A DNA stretch of 41,702 nucleotides. Source: Coprinopsis marcescibilis (taxonomy: Eukaryota; Basidiomycota; Agaricomycetes; Agaricales; Psathyrellaceae). The notes under the pieces were generated by a model, which had not been told where the DNA came from, did not search any database, and saw only the letters and a list, made by a program, of their open reading frames with translations. Below are positions 10,969 through 23,300 of the stretch, piece by piece. Position 1 is the first letter of the stretch. Every line of letters begins with the position of its first letter. Made by a program: the position numbers and the translations under genes. The DNA lies in the NCBI GenBank assembly GCA_004369085.1, contig ML210196.1, positions 145,291 to 186,992 of the forward strand, written 5' to 3'.

Positions 10969-11278
10969 CACGTTCGATCGTTTTTGCAACGCTGTCGCGT
11001 GTAAACCCACTTGGTGAGTCCCTCACTCCCAAACCTTATTGCACTTGGTTTCTTCTCCCGCACCACGTTGCCCGTCCTCCATTCCAACCCATCATCACCA
11101 CCGCCACGGTGCATTAAGGTCACAGCAACTTAGCTGCCGTCTGCGCTCCAGTGCCCTTTCTCCTCTCTTCCCACCTGTGACCTCAACCCTTCCACTCCTT
11201 TAGCCCTCCTCTCTTTGTATCCTGCCTACGTCTACGTATACTCAATATTACAACAACTAAAACCCACTCTGCAAACTA

Positions 11279-11940
11279 ATGCATAAGACCGCTCCAAACT
11301 CACTCTCCCAGATCAACTACCCATCCATTTCGCTTGTGTTATCAATGCCAGCTGGCGGTGCGATGGTGCAGGACATGGAGGTTGTTCGTCATCGACAAGT
11401 TCATTTCGATATCCTCCTCAAGCCCGACTCATCCTCAGCAGCGAGTAGCTCCTCTGAGGACGGTGAACTAATGGTGCGTTCGCGCCGGCCATTTGACACT
11501 ATGATATGTCCCTTTACTGACGTAGCTTCTTGAGCAGAGAACTGTAGACACAAGATATGAAGGTAGCTTAGCTTTCAAGGTCCTGTACGACACAGATGTG
11601 AGATGGTGCTTTTCTTCTCAGCTTGCAGGCTGATATCTTGGAATTCTAGCTGTATGTTGAGGAGGACAATGTCGAATTCAACGGCGAGTCTGCACTTCTT
11701 TACGACAGCTACGATGGTCACAGCGCCAACGCGCCTACCAGCCAATCAACTGGGAAATTAACGAAAAAGGTGCGGAACAAGTTGTCCCATGCGAACGAGC
11801 TGACAAGAGCTCGAATAGCTCTTTCGGACTGTAGCCTGCAGGCTTCGACGCGTGTCCCGCGGATCTTTACCAAGCTTGAACCAGCCGTGAACTCGAAAGC
11901 TCAGGCATCATTACATCAGCCTTGCCCGGTTAGACGCTAA
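11279..11940 (+). CDS. Small hypothetical protein, three exons
   Basis: Exons 11279-11473, 11538-11597 and 11650-11940 join in phase 0 through GT..AG introns of 64 and 52 nt, giving 181 residues. A CT-rich promoter tract precedes the ATG (about 11150-11250). The protein has a serine run (SSSAASSSSEDGE, residues about 50-62), an acidic middle (LYVEEDNVEFNGES) and a basic C-terminus (KLTKKVRNKLSHANELTRAR). There is no signal peptide or membrane segment. I recognise no family; a small nuclear or regulatory protein is possible but unsupported. The clean splicing is the main evidence that it is real. Confidence 0.6.
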
Positions 11941-13269
11941 TACCGGAACGTAAGTTTCTTGCGACGCCATAGAGAGGCTTTGGTCGTTGAACCGTTACCT
12001 GCGCGCATCTAGCTCGTTAGTATTCGGATTCTGCCTCGGCAGTCGTGTCTGCATTCGTTTGAAGTTCGCTGCATATAGATTATGATTCTGTTCGATCGCT
12101 CACTCATTTCATCCCATTGTCTTCCTTGTGTTGCATTCCCGACGCATACATCCCACCTCCACTTCGTCCATTCCTGCACATTGCTAACACACCCCCTCTC
12201 ATCTTATGTTGTTGTATAATTGCCGTATAATTAACCTTCAGTAGTCGTTTCCGATGTGTCTGGCACCTTGAGCTTCTAGATCTTGAGCCTTCATGTTGAC
12301 CTTGAACTTTGATATGACGCTTGCAAGCCGGGCTTGTGCGTACTGTCTTGCTGCGGGCATTTTTTCGTTCAAGCACTTGAAAGGTGTTCATAGCAACGTC
12401 AGATTTTAATAATCTTAAGCTTCAAAAGGGTGTATTGCCAAATTGATGAAAGAGACGCGAAGCGAGATGCCGCCGGTCGGAAATGGCGCGTGGATATTCA
12501 GAAGTTGCCTGCATTGCGCAGCAATTATCAGCTGTGTCGATATCGACACCGACAACGAATGGGGTAGCGCATACAGCTGGGATTAAGATCTTTTCGAAGT
12601 GTAGATTGCGGTAGAGACGACGTGGAGGTGGATGAGAGGGAAAGAAACAAAAGTCGGGACCGCCGCTGTGTCCCAAATTAAATGACCGTGACTCGAGTCG
12701 AGAGCGTGACGCGTTTCGGATCAGTCACACACACACGTGACATGGCGTCACGTTGTCTGTGCGTGCGCCATTGTTCCTGGCCCCTATTTCTAACGCGTCC
12801 GCAACCAAATCTACTGGAAATCTACTCCATCTACAGCATGCCCCTTGGATTATACTGCCTGGAGCGGATCTAAATCGCTAACTCAAGTGATATGTAGAAT
12901 CCCCGACACGACGTACTTAACAGGGCTGGCATATTGCTTATACCCTCTTAGAGTGTTGGGGATTACTGGAATACTCATTCGCCAATACGATGCAAGTTGG
13001 AGCGTTGGCGGTATGGCCATGCGTGGTCGGTCCTTTATAAATCGATGACCAAAGGCTATTAATCACGTCGTTACTGTGACATCCGTTCTCTAGGGGGTTC
13101 GATGACGCAAGGCCATCGAATCGTATTATGTACCACAGGTCCATCTAGACACCCAAATAGAACAACCCGGAAAAAGCAGACATTGGTATATGGGGGATGT
13201 ACGACCTAAATATTCCTCCTAAATCTAGTCCATAAATAACTCTTGAATCCATTAATAAAGCTCAGGAAT
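11941..13269. other. Intergenic, converging 3' flanks
   Basis: This lies between the 3' ends of the small gene (+) and the coiled-coil gene (-). Short open frames on both strands (for example minus 12391-12104) show no protein-like pattern. A CA-rich run (CACACACACACGTGAC) sits at 12726-12741, with CGTGAC-type motifs around 12704-12752. AATAAA-like signals near 13255 fit the 3' end of the coiled-coil gene. Confidence 0.5.
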
Positions 13270-16200
13270 TTACAAAAAATCCCTCGAGCCGATCGAGCCT
13301 CTGCCAGGCCTGCCCGGTCCAGCTCTCTTAGATTTATAGCTCAGCGGCGAATCCTCCCTCGCACTACTCGATGTCCCAAGAACTTGATCAACAGGTGAGA
13401 CCGGGTCCATCACCATGTTCGTCGACGCCCACGACGCCAAGCCAATATTCGGTATACTTGGCAAGAACCCCAGCCCACCAAACCCAGCGGGACTCCCACT
13501 CCCCTTTCCAGGCGAAGCTACAGCCTTCTTCACCAAATCTCTTGAAAGTCGTGCTTTATGTGTGGCCTTGGGTGTAACAGGAACTGAGGAAGGTCGAGAT
13601 ATCGGGGATGCAATCCGAACCGGAGAAGACGGCGCATTCTGTGAAGGAGTAGACGGCCTCGAACCGGCGTCTACGACGGACGATTGCGCACCCGAGTCCG
13701 TGGGCGATTGTTCTGCAGATTTTGCTGATTGTGAGACATCGTTCGATGATAGAGAAGTAACACTAACGCCAACCGCGGTGGATGTTGAATCCCCTTCCAC
13801 GACTGTATTTGAGGATCTGGCAGCTTCTGAATCCACAATAGTGGAAGATGGGCCCGTGAAGAATGGTGAAGGAGATGGTACGCCAACCGCAGCCATCGTC
13901 CCTGTGGCAGTCATCCGTAGATTTTGAACTGTCCTTGTCAGGGCTTGCAAAACGGATGCGCTGTCCCCCCAAGGTAGATTCGAGGAAATGCTGGCATTCA
14001 CTGAATGCCCGCCGCTGTCTCGTCGTGTCATAGTGGTAGGGGAGGGGGAAGGGGATCCTGGGCCGTCTTCATCGTTCCCTTGGCTCGTAAATGTTGAATG
14101 TATCGAGGAGTCGGATAACCCCCTTCGTCGCAAGGCAGGCTTCTGTTGCGGCAAGGGCGCAACCTGGTCTTCCAAAGCCACAGGGGGGACGGCGGCGATC
14201 TCAGAGACAGAATACTGTTCTGAGTCTATGACTGCATCAACATTCCGTGACAACCGATTAATCTTCTTCATGTTAGATCGTCCAATCGTAGCTGTCCCTG
14301 ACTCGGGGCGGAAGTACGTCGACTGAGCCCTGCGAGGCGTATTTCGAGGGAGAACTATCCACGGATCGGGGTCAACTGATGCTGATTTGGGTGCACCAGC
14401 AAATATATTCATGACGGTTGTCGGTGCAGAACCCATGCCAGCTTGGACATCTGTTGCCGGAGTGATAGTGATCATTTGAGGTGGCCCAAGTGACGTCGTG
14501 GCCCGCCCTACACCCGCCCCGGAGAACTCGACGTTGACTGTGGTTGCTGAGGCTGCCAGCGCGGGTCCGAGTTTGGGTGCAAACCTCGTTGGCCCTTGGC
14601 CACTATTTGATCGCGATATCCCTGTCGGGCTAGGTTCCCTCCTCTGAGTGCCTGAGAATAGCCTGGAGAAAGGCGCAATCCAGCTCGTGGGGCCCTGTAG
14701 CCGATCGCGCGACTGCTGCTCCCGTTCTGCTGCTGCCTTGCTTGGATTCAGCGACAGTTCGCTTATCCTTGGTGCACATGATGGGTCAAAGATAACATCG
14801 TTCAATGTCACCCGCATCTGTCCCATCTCCATAAACACATCCTTCAGCAGCTTGAAGAGCACACGCAGGTCCTTTCGCGTGCATGTAGCCACGATCTTCT
14901 CATCTTCGAGCAGCATTCGGAACTGTGATCGCAGCTCGATTGACTCCGCCACGATGTTACTGACCGTCGTCCTAGACAGATGACTGAGGTCTGCACCTTT
15001 GAGATGTTGTCTTTTGAGTCGATTGGTGAGAGTAAGAGCGTCGGCTTGTGTCATCCTGTGAAGGAGAGCTGTTGCCTTCTCGAATACGGCGGACGTGTTG
15101 GAAGACAACGACTCGGAGAAGGACGACGACTCTGATCTTGGATCGGCGGATGTGGATATGCTGGAGAGATGGGAGGGGAGTGGTGAGGGTGATGGCAAAG
15201 CTGATTGTGGAACTACATCCGTTTGCACCCCTCGGGATCGAGCGAGAAGGAGCAATTTTCGTGGCCCCTTGGATACTTCTGGACTGCTCTGTTCGCTGTC
15301 TCCCTCATCCTCGACTTCATGACTGAGATGAGAGGAATTGGAATGGTGCCGAGACCGAGGATAGGTGAATGCGTTCCATCGGTTGTCCGGAGGTGATAGG
15401 GAGTCCAGAGGCGACAGAGGGCGGCGAGATGACTCTGGAGTTGGCGGCTCTATGACGTTTCCGTTTCGCGGGAAAGGTTCAGGTATATAGGAACGTCTGT
15501 TCTGATGAGGCTAGGGCGAGTTAGACGAGACATTTGGCTTACTATGCGAACAACTTACACTAAGAGCCAACGACGAAACGCTACCGTTATGGAAGTGACG
15601 CGATAAAGGCGTTGATGCTGAACAACTATAAGCAGGACGCAAAAGTGGATGTACATGGAACGTACGATTCGAGCGAGGAGGCGGAAGCGCATTGGCTCGT
15701 TGTTCCTCCAGTTCTTCTTGCAATGCATGCAAGTCTTCCCGGGATTCTCCCAGCAGCCGCTGTAGCTCTGCGTTGTCGCGCTTGAGGATGTCGTTGTCGT
15801 TCACGAGGCTTTCAACGACTTGAGCTAGCTCATCTTGTTCAGCCTTGGCAGTAGTCCCAATCTTGTAAGCACTTGAGCACTCGAGCAGCCTCGAATCCAT
15901 CGCAACTTACCGAGGACCTAATTGTTTCCAATCTAGATTTGGCGTCGTTCAGCAGTGACTCGCTGGTTTCCAAACGATGATGTCGCTTTTCTTCAAGAGT
16001 GTCTTGCAGTCGCCTGACTTCCGTTTGCAGCTTTCCTTGGAAACAGTCAGATCGAAGTATGCTCCGCACAAGGAAACAAACCCACCAGTCTTGTCCTTCA
16101 AGGCTGCAAATCTGGATTCTGCCAGTCGAGCACGATGACTTTCGCTATCCCGTTCCTGCTGCATGTCGTCTCGCTCCTTCAACGCGGCTGTCAGGCGTGT

Positions 16201-16949
16201 ATCCCACCCCATGGCGCGAGCATTGTGCGCAGTCAACCTCGAAATCGCCTCCCTCGCTTCTTGCAACTCTTGCATAAGGGTCTTGTTCGAAACTTCTGTT
16301 ACTTCATTATTGACCAATGCGTGATTCAACCTCTGACAGCGTTGAAAATAAGTTCCGGATCCTCCCAAACACGAAATATACCACACCTTTTCAATCTCGG
16401 CCTTTTCTCGCGCTAAATGGTCGTATTCTCGGTTTAGCCTCTCCTCAGAAGTAATATCATCTGGGTTGTCGTCTTTAAAAGTCAAGGTTGCAGTCTTTGA
16501 GGTGTTTCTCCTATGTCGATTCTTCTACAAAGAGTGTTAGGACCACGCCAACGCCACACGCCCAAAACCCACACACCTCAACCTGACGAACGTACGCTTC
16601 GTGTTTCTGCAGTAAAGCCTGGCCAACCTCTGCGCAATTTCAGCTCGAATGTTGCGGATACGACCAATGCAAGAAACCCACCAGCACTGAGTATCAACCG
16701 ACTCTCCAGCTTTGTCTTCAGCTCCGACCATGAGGTGGTATTCTGGCAGTCGTCTTTGCCGCAGCAGCAGGTCAAGGCGTGTGTCGTTGGCCCAGGCGAA
16801 GGAACACGATTCAAGTCGCCCAAGACTGACGTGAGCTCGTCGATGGTGCTTGAAGAAAGGTCAAAACTCCTCTCCATTGGACTCGAAGGTGACCCTGGCG
16901 TTGACGGTCTGGAAGACCTGCTCGGTTCGTCTCGAATTTCCGGGTCCAT
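13270..16949 (-). CDS. Large coiled-coil protein with Cys motif, function unknown
   Basis: Seven minus-strand exons (16949-16682, 16629-16577, 16524-16387, 16332-16086, 16035-15911, 15861-15559, 15501-13270) give 1121 residues; every frame join is consistent. The N-terminus is Ser/Pro-rich, followed by CCCGKDDC at residues 61-68 and a helix (LILSAEVGQALLQKHEAYVR, split by an intron). Residues about 125-330 form a long coiled coil (HLAREKAEIEK, QELQEAREAI, RLQDTLEEKR, ELQRLLGESREDLHALQEEL). A helical block near 517-630 (TQADALTLTNRLKR, LRVLFKLLKDVFMEMGQ) is probably a conserved domain. The rest is long and disordered, Ser/Pro/Thr-rich. The layout resembles cytoskeletal or membrane-tether scaffolds, but I cannot name the family. 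In exon 2 the donor could also lie 6 nt earlier. Confidence 0.8.
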
Positions 16950-17375
16950 TTCTGCGATGAATGGCAAGTGTTGTGTACACCATGCAAGCCACAGACGGAA
17001 AGGTGAAGGTCGGGTTCAACGTTCGACACTCGAACGCCACTGTTGTCGACGTCGTATGTAGTAGTGGTCGGTGGTCGTGGTTAACAAGATCAATTACACA
17101 TTTAGCCGTGCCTGGGGTGATAGATCGGAGCTTATACGGATCGCCATCCCTGCCTATCCCTGCTCCCAGAAAACAGATAGTTTTTGTTATTCTAAAGCTA
17201 CAAAGATGCTTAGATACAGATAGAATTAATGTAGGATGGTTCAGAGGAGATGAAAGAAGCATGGTCGAAATGTGCAAAAAAGCCCCAGAGGTATGATCAA
17301 CAAAACGAAGATTGAAAGAAAAATCACGGGTATGTTCGAAGAAATAGATAAGATCCTGAATCAGGTTGAAGGACG
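16950..17375. other. Gap between coiled-coil and neurofibromin genes
   Basis: Both neighbours are on the minus strand, so this 426-bp gap holds the neurofibromin 3' UTR and the coiled-coil gene's promoter. No additional gene is seen. Confidence 0.5.
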
Positions 17376-20300
17376 TCATGATATGAGTTGCACGAGGTTC
17401 GTTATCCAGTTGATCACCTTCGTCGCGTGTCCCTGATTCGAGGGCAAGAACACCAGGTTGAACGCAAGCCCCCTCATGTTCAGCTCTTCAAGAGCGTTAA
17501 GGTGATCCTTGCTGGTAGAAAACTTTTCGTCTGGCCTTTCCAGCGTGGATACCGATGACCCACGAGTTTTAGTGTCGTATCGCGGTCCCTCGATTTGCAA
17601 CGAGGACCAAACCCGGAAAATGTTAGTGGCGTAGCGAATGGCATTTGCGTTGGAGGAGTTTGTGAATGTATCTTGAATCTTTTCCCGTAGGCTGTCATAT
17701 CTGTGAAAGTAGAAAGGGTCACCGACTGGCCTTCAGTGGGAATGGGAACACTTACATCAAAGCAATGACATCTGGGAAGCCTGTCGCCAGTTCTGACAAC
17801 AAACTATACAACATCTCCGTTTCTGCATCATCACCCTGTGCGGTACACACAGTTGTCGCCGCAAACGTGGCAACCAGAAGCGCAGTGTTGGACTCGTTGA
17901 TACCCAGAAAATTGGGACTAATCTTGGGGGCAGATGAATCGTTGCTGTCTTCGTCCGGAAGGCCTGCCTCGTGATGCCACGCTTCATCAACGAGGCATTC
18001 CTTGAGCAGCCTTTCGTACGATGTAGATGTCGCTGCGGCCGGGAAGAGAGCGAGGAAATACCCAAGGACATCAGCACAAAGTATGCCACTATACCCATCG
18101 AAAGCGCGGTTGTTGAATTGGTTGTGCGTTCTTGCCGAAACAGCCAACAGGCTGCGTAGGGCAGCCTCTGCGGCTTCTTTTGAAAAGGCGTGGCGCATGC
18201 CCTTGAAGATGACATGAGCCATGGATAGAGAGAAGTTGGTCTCGAAGGAAATGCCGAGCATGTCGTCGAGTTGAATTGTAATGTCTTCGAGATGTCCCCG
18301 ATGCTCGAGAAGGATCGTGGGAACCGAGTGACTTCTGAAATAACCCAACTCCTCCATGGCTTCCAGGGAAGTCCTCAGAAGGTTGGCAGCCTCCGAGAAA
18401 AAGGCTGCATGAGCCGACTGAAGCAGCGCTACTGCCAGCCAGAAGAACATCGGAATGTATCTCGAGTTGGGCGAAAGTGCAGGAACAAGCCTGCAAAGAC
18501 AACGCAGCATGCTGACAATCGTGATGGTGTTGTTTTCCGTGGCCCTTGTGAAGCAGGTTCTCAATGCGACCATAATCTGATAGACAAAGTCGTCGTCTAC
18601 GTCGGCTGTAGCCAGTGCCCCCAAGGCGACGAAGGAACGCGTCTGCACCACTGTCGAGAGTTGAAAGGCGGTCGCAGTGACAAGGCTCATCCATCGCGCT
18701 CTCCAGATGTTCAGGAGGCCTAGAGAGACGATGTCAGGGGTTGTTAGTAAATGGACAAGATCACATACCTCTAGACCCAGAAGTGATATCAGTCATCCGC
18801 AACAATAGCTCAACAAGCTTCTCCAAGTGATCCAACTTCTCCTTGTCGTTTGTGGGGTCCCAACTGGTGTATTCGCTTGTTGCTGTCTCCCTCGTAAGCC
18901 CAAAGAGCTTCAAAGAGTTCAGCGTCATACAGCTCTCGATGAACTGCAACAACTCTGTGCCCGATAAGTCATCTGAGCGGGAAATGTAGAGCCCCTGCAA
19001 CAGATTCATGACTGTGCCATATACAGACTTGCGAACCAAAGATGGACCTTCTGCCGCAACGATCGTAACAAGATGGCAGAGCTCGGGGACGAAGAGCTGA
19101 GTAGGACCTGGCGACTTGTTCGAAGATCCAAGAGCCGAAATGAGCCGAATTGAAGTCGCAATTTCGTTCCAGTTGGAGTGCCTTGTCAAAGTGTCGACCC
19201 CTTTGATCGGACCTCTGCTAAGGGCCTGCAAGGGAGGTTGTCAGTTGGGTGGAAGAGATACGGATGACCAGACAATACCTTGCGAAGCTTGGTGTACAAT
19301 CGACTTCGGACACTGATCGAGGAGAGAGTCGCTACAATCTGCGACACAACTTCGCATCTTCGAGTACCAATCCCGCCGTCAATGGCCGTCCGCACAAGTT
19401 CGTCGAGGATGATATCCGTGACAAATGAATCCAAAAGGGCCATTTGCGACCAGACACACTTTTGAAGGGTTGTCACAGTCTAACAATGTCGATTGGGTGA
19501 ATTTCTACATGCAATGAATATTTCGACTTACCTCAGGGTAGGTCAGTGACAAGTCGGAGAGCGTCCGGATACAGTCGCGAAGCCTGGCACCCGACTTTTC
19601 GAAATAGGGACTGGTTGGATTCGCAAAAGCAGGCAGGTTCTTGATCCAAGGGCTCATGTAATGCAGACAACTTATCCTCTGCGCAACAGCACTCTTTTCC
19701 ATGCTGGTCATCGCTGCCGTAACCTCATGGATGAAATCCAAGGTCAGCTGTGGCGCAAATTCCGAAAGCTTTTCACTGAGACTGGTGACGAATGTGAACG
19801 GATCGCCCGGAATGAATCCAGCTAAATTGACGGGTTAACTAGGCCTGAGGCGGCGCTTGACTTTGCTCACCTTGTCGAGCCACAATGGGTGCCTTGTCGT
19901 ACTTGAGGTAGGTACAGACGGCGCCCAAAAGGTTGTAAGCCGCACTCCTGAGTTCTTCGTCGTTAGGATCGACGCTAAGGAATCCGATATGCAGAAGAGT
20001 GGCAGGTATGTTCGAGAACCGGGAGAACCGCTCCGTGAGGTTGGAATGCACCTCCTTCAACCTTCCCTTAGCGGACCTGATTGCCTAGGGACAACATGTG
20101 AGTGAAATGGCAACAGGGGTATAGCAATCCACAAACCTTGACCACTTCGTCACGATTGGTGGAAAGGAAGTACATGTTGGATTGCCGTCTGCGAAGTAAG
20201 AACTCGGTCTGGTCCGGCGTCATGATGTTGTAGATGTCCAGAACGTCAGACAATGGGATGACTTCGACATAGTGACAGGAGAACCCTGAGGAGATCATAG

Positions 20301-23300
20301 AAGCCTTCGTCTAAAAACAGGTCTTAGGCACGTTCATCGGCCGAAGGCAATGTAGCTCCACGTACTGTTATGAACCTTAGATGTGTGGCAGATACGTGCA
20401 ATTCGAGTCCAATTCGCAAATGCAAGATTTTGAGGGTGATGTGGGTGAAGGTCTCGACATTCTCTTGGTCGAGAGACACTAAAAAGGAATAAAAATCAAG
20501 CCTTCCCAGTTTCTTGAACACTCACCAGGATACTCTAGGGCCGGCACAACCGTCTCAGGAACGCCTGCGTCGATCATTTGTTGAACAGAAGTATACGCTT
20601 TGATGTCATTGCAGTATGGTGTTCCTTGACACCGAGGTCAGGTCTTCGACAATAGCGTGAGGAAAGGATTACTAACCTGCAGAGACGTTGTAAAGCCTTC
20701 GCAAATATTTCTGAGTTAGGTAGTTGGGGTTGAGGATGTGAGCAGTTTGGAATCGGAGTCTGATATCCGCTGGAACTACTTCAGCGCAAAACTTCAGCCA
20801 CTGTAACGGAAGTTCAGAGATAGACGAGAAAGCAGTGCAGTCGATGATGATGTCGAAAGAACGTTCAATGTACGGCTCAGATGTCAGAATCTAGTTGTCC
20901 TGTCAGTGCATTATTACTTGCAAGGAAATCTCACTGGACCAACCTTGAAGATGTGATACATGAGCAACCTGATGTCAAGGTCTTCAACGTCGATCTTGGA
21001 CAACTTCAGAACGAAGTACGCAGTGTCGCCCTAAGAGGATGATTAGTATCAACAGTCGATGAGTATGCAGCCGACTTACGGGTACGTCTTCGGTCTCCAT
21101 GAACAGTTCTTTGACGCGATTCACACTTCTTCCAGACATCTCCGCCATAAGATCAAGGAATTCATGATGCTCAGAGGAGTAGTACTGTGACGGTCGAGGA
21201 ACCTCCAAAGGTGTACCAAGGTCAACTAGCAGAGCACAAAGTCCATCCCAAGCTTTCTTCCCATTGATTGCAGTAACGTCACCTTCAGAAGAGGGCTTCG
21301 AAAGACTAAGGAGTTCCTTTCCAATCTTGTCTGCATGTTTGTCAAAGAATCGATGAAGGACGATGATGTCAGTCTCGTCTGGAGTAACCCCAGTCCATGT
21401 TTCGTGATCAGGGGCAGGTGGTCGAGGTTCCTAAAATCCAAGTGTCAAAGTCGTCCAATCAAGGAGAAAAGGTGCCTGTTACCTGGAGGTTTTCCAAGAA
21501 TTCGAGAATTCGAGGTCCGTTTGCCTGAATGAACTTGTTCAACTGGTTCGTCACTATTTCCTTCCCCACGAAGATGTTGTTCGCCAAGCTCTGAACAATC
21601 TTGGCGACGTGCATCAGACCCTTCCTGAGGGCCATTTCGTCGGCTTCACGTGGCAGCTCTACATCGATCAATTCCGGGGTAACAATTGCAGGAGAGATAA
21701 ACCTAGCGCTGTGTCAGTTCGTCCGATAAATGTTGTATTAATCATGCCGACGCGTACCGGAGGAATATGAAGGCGCCCAGGGCAGAGAACCTTGCGTCAG
21801 GCCAGAGTTCGGACCTACAGAATCAGACTGTGTCAATCGGGGACCAATTGAAAAACGAAGATGCACCTACACAACCTTTCCGATATGAGCACACATCTCC
21901 CGGATCATTCTGCAAAGGCGATGAGCAAGATGGCAAATTCGATAAAATTTAGGCACTTACATTGGAACAATGTCCGTGGAGGAAGTGATAATGGTGATGA
22001 ACCTTGACACCACATATTCAATACTCAGCCCCTCTACACCCTCTCCATTGGCCCTGACTTCCTGGCTGTCAGACGGCGCGGCAAGCATTCTGATGAGAGG
22101 ATTGATAAGGCTTCGAAGGTAATGGTAGCCATGAGTCCTTGCAAAGGCCGAAAGCAACCGAATACAGGTGGAATTGCTTCGAAACAATGCACTCTCCGAG
22201 TCTGCGAACCATAACGTCAGCAAAGATGTTGACATTTTGGGAAAGATACCTACCTGTTTGGGCTACCTCCCGTTCCACCATGAGTTTCATGAGAGCCATC
22301 AAAGAATTTCTGCTATCGAAAACGTTCAACAAGACGGAGATGATCATCTCAACCTCGCTAGGAGGGCAGATCTCGCAAATAGTGATGGCAAGGACCATCT
22401 ACAGTGGATCAATTGAATGGACAATTTAACGCCAACAAACGTTACTCACATCTGAACCTCGCAGAAGCTGTTCAAATTATTAGCGAGAAACCACGAAAGA
22501 CAGTGGATCGGCACCCACATCGGCAAAACGAGCATTCCGATTCACAGGGACAATTCTTTCCTGTGGTTCAAAGGTAGTGCCCTCCCCAATCACTCGGGCA
22601 AACACATGGGCGAAGATCGTTCTCTTCCGGTTGTCAGGATCGTAGGCCAAGTGGAGGCACTGCTTGAAGCCACTTTCACTGTTAGAACTGACCAAGTGCG
22701 TCAGACCAGTAATAACAAGGTCACGCAATTCGGCCTCTTTCTGGGAGATCCGCATCCGCTAAATGTACCTTAAGCACCTCGCACAATAGCAAAATGACTC
22801 GAAACACAAACCTGATGGATCGACCCAAGATCCGACGTACTGTCCGAGGTCTACAAGAACGCGTCAACCCACGAAACCGCGGGAAAGAAGGCAATACATA
22901 CCACAACCTCGAAGCGATAGTTATCCAAGCATTGCAACAAACGATCCGCATATCGCTTGAACAAACCAGAAACGACATGCAGCGTCTCATCCGTGTTTGA
23001 AACATCAGTAGACCGAAGCTGCAATCGATCCAAGAGCTTGACGATCGTCCTTAAGCAGGCCATGTTCAGCTCGGACAAAGCGAGATCGTTGTGCTCCGGA
23101 TTAAGGTTGGATTTATCCTAGAAGCATCGCAATAAGCACCACTCCATTACTTCAGTAATCTGGCAGTATTACTCACATTCATGGGCAACAGCCATTCCAA
23201 CACAATGTCAAGGATGGTGTTCCGAATCTGATTGTCCTTCCTGATAGTCAAAATTTCGGACCTATCACAGATGCTCTTGCAAAGCAAGCAAAACTTGATT

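Larger units (their letters stand above)
7579..11278. other. Gene-poor stretch with scattered minus-strand frame pieces
   Basis: No complete gene can be built here. On the minus strand several short protein-like frames occur in order: 10968-10578, 9599-9415, 9371-9171 and about 8049-7840. They are detailed separately. None matches a family I know, and stops or frame changes interrupt them. The right end (11040-11278) is the promoter of the small gene at 11279. I see no repeats of note between 8200 and 9000. Confidence 0.45.

Noticed and set aside
12726..12741. CA-repeat run as a possible regulatory element
   Set aside because: A simple microsatellite between two gene 3' ends; no evidence of function.
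13415..13927. 170-codon + strand frame
   Set aside because: Antisense shadow of the disordered part of the coiled-coil gene.
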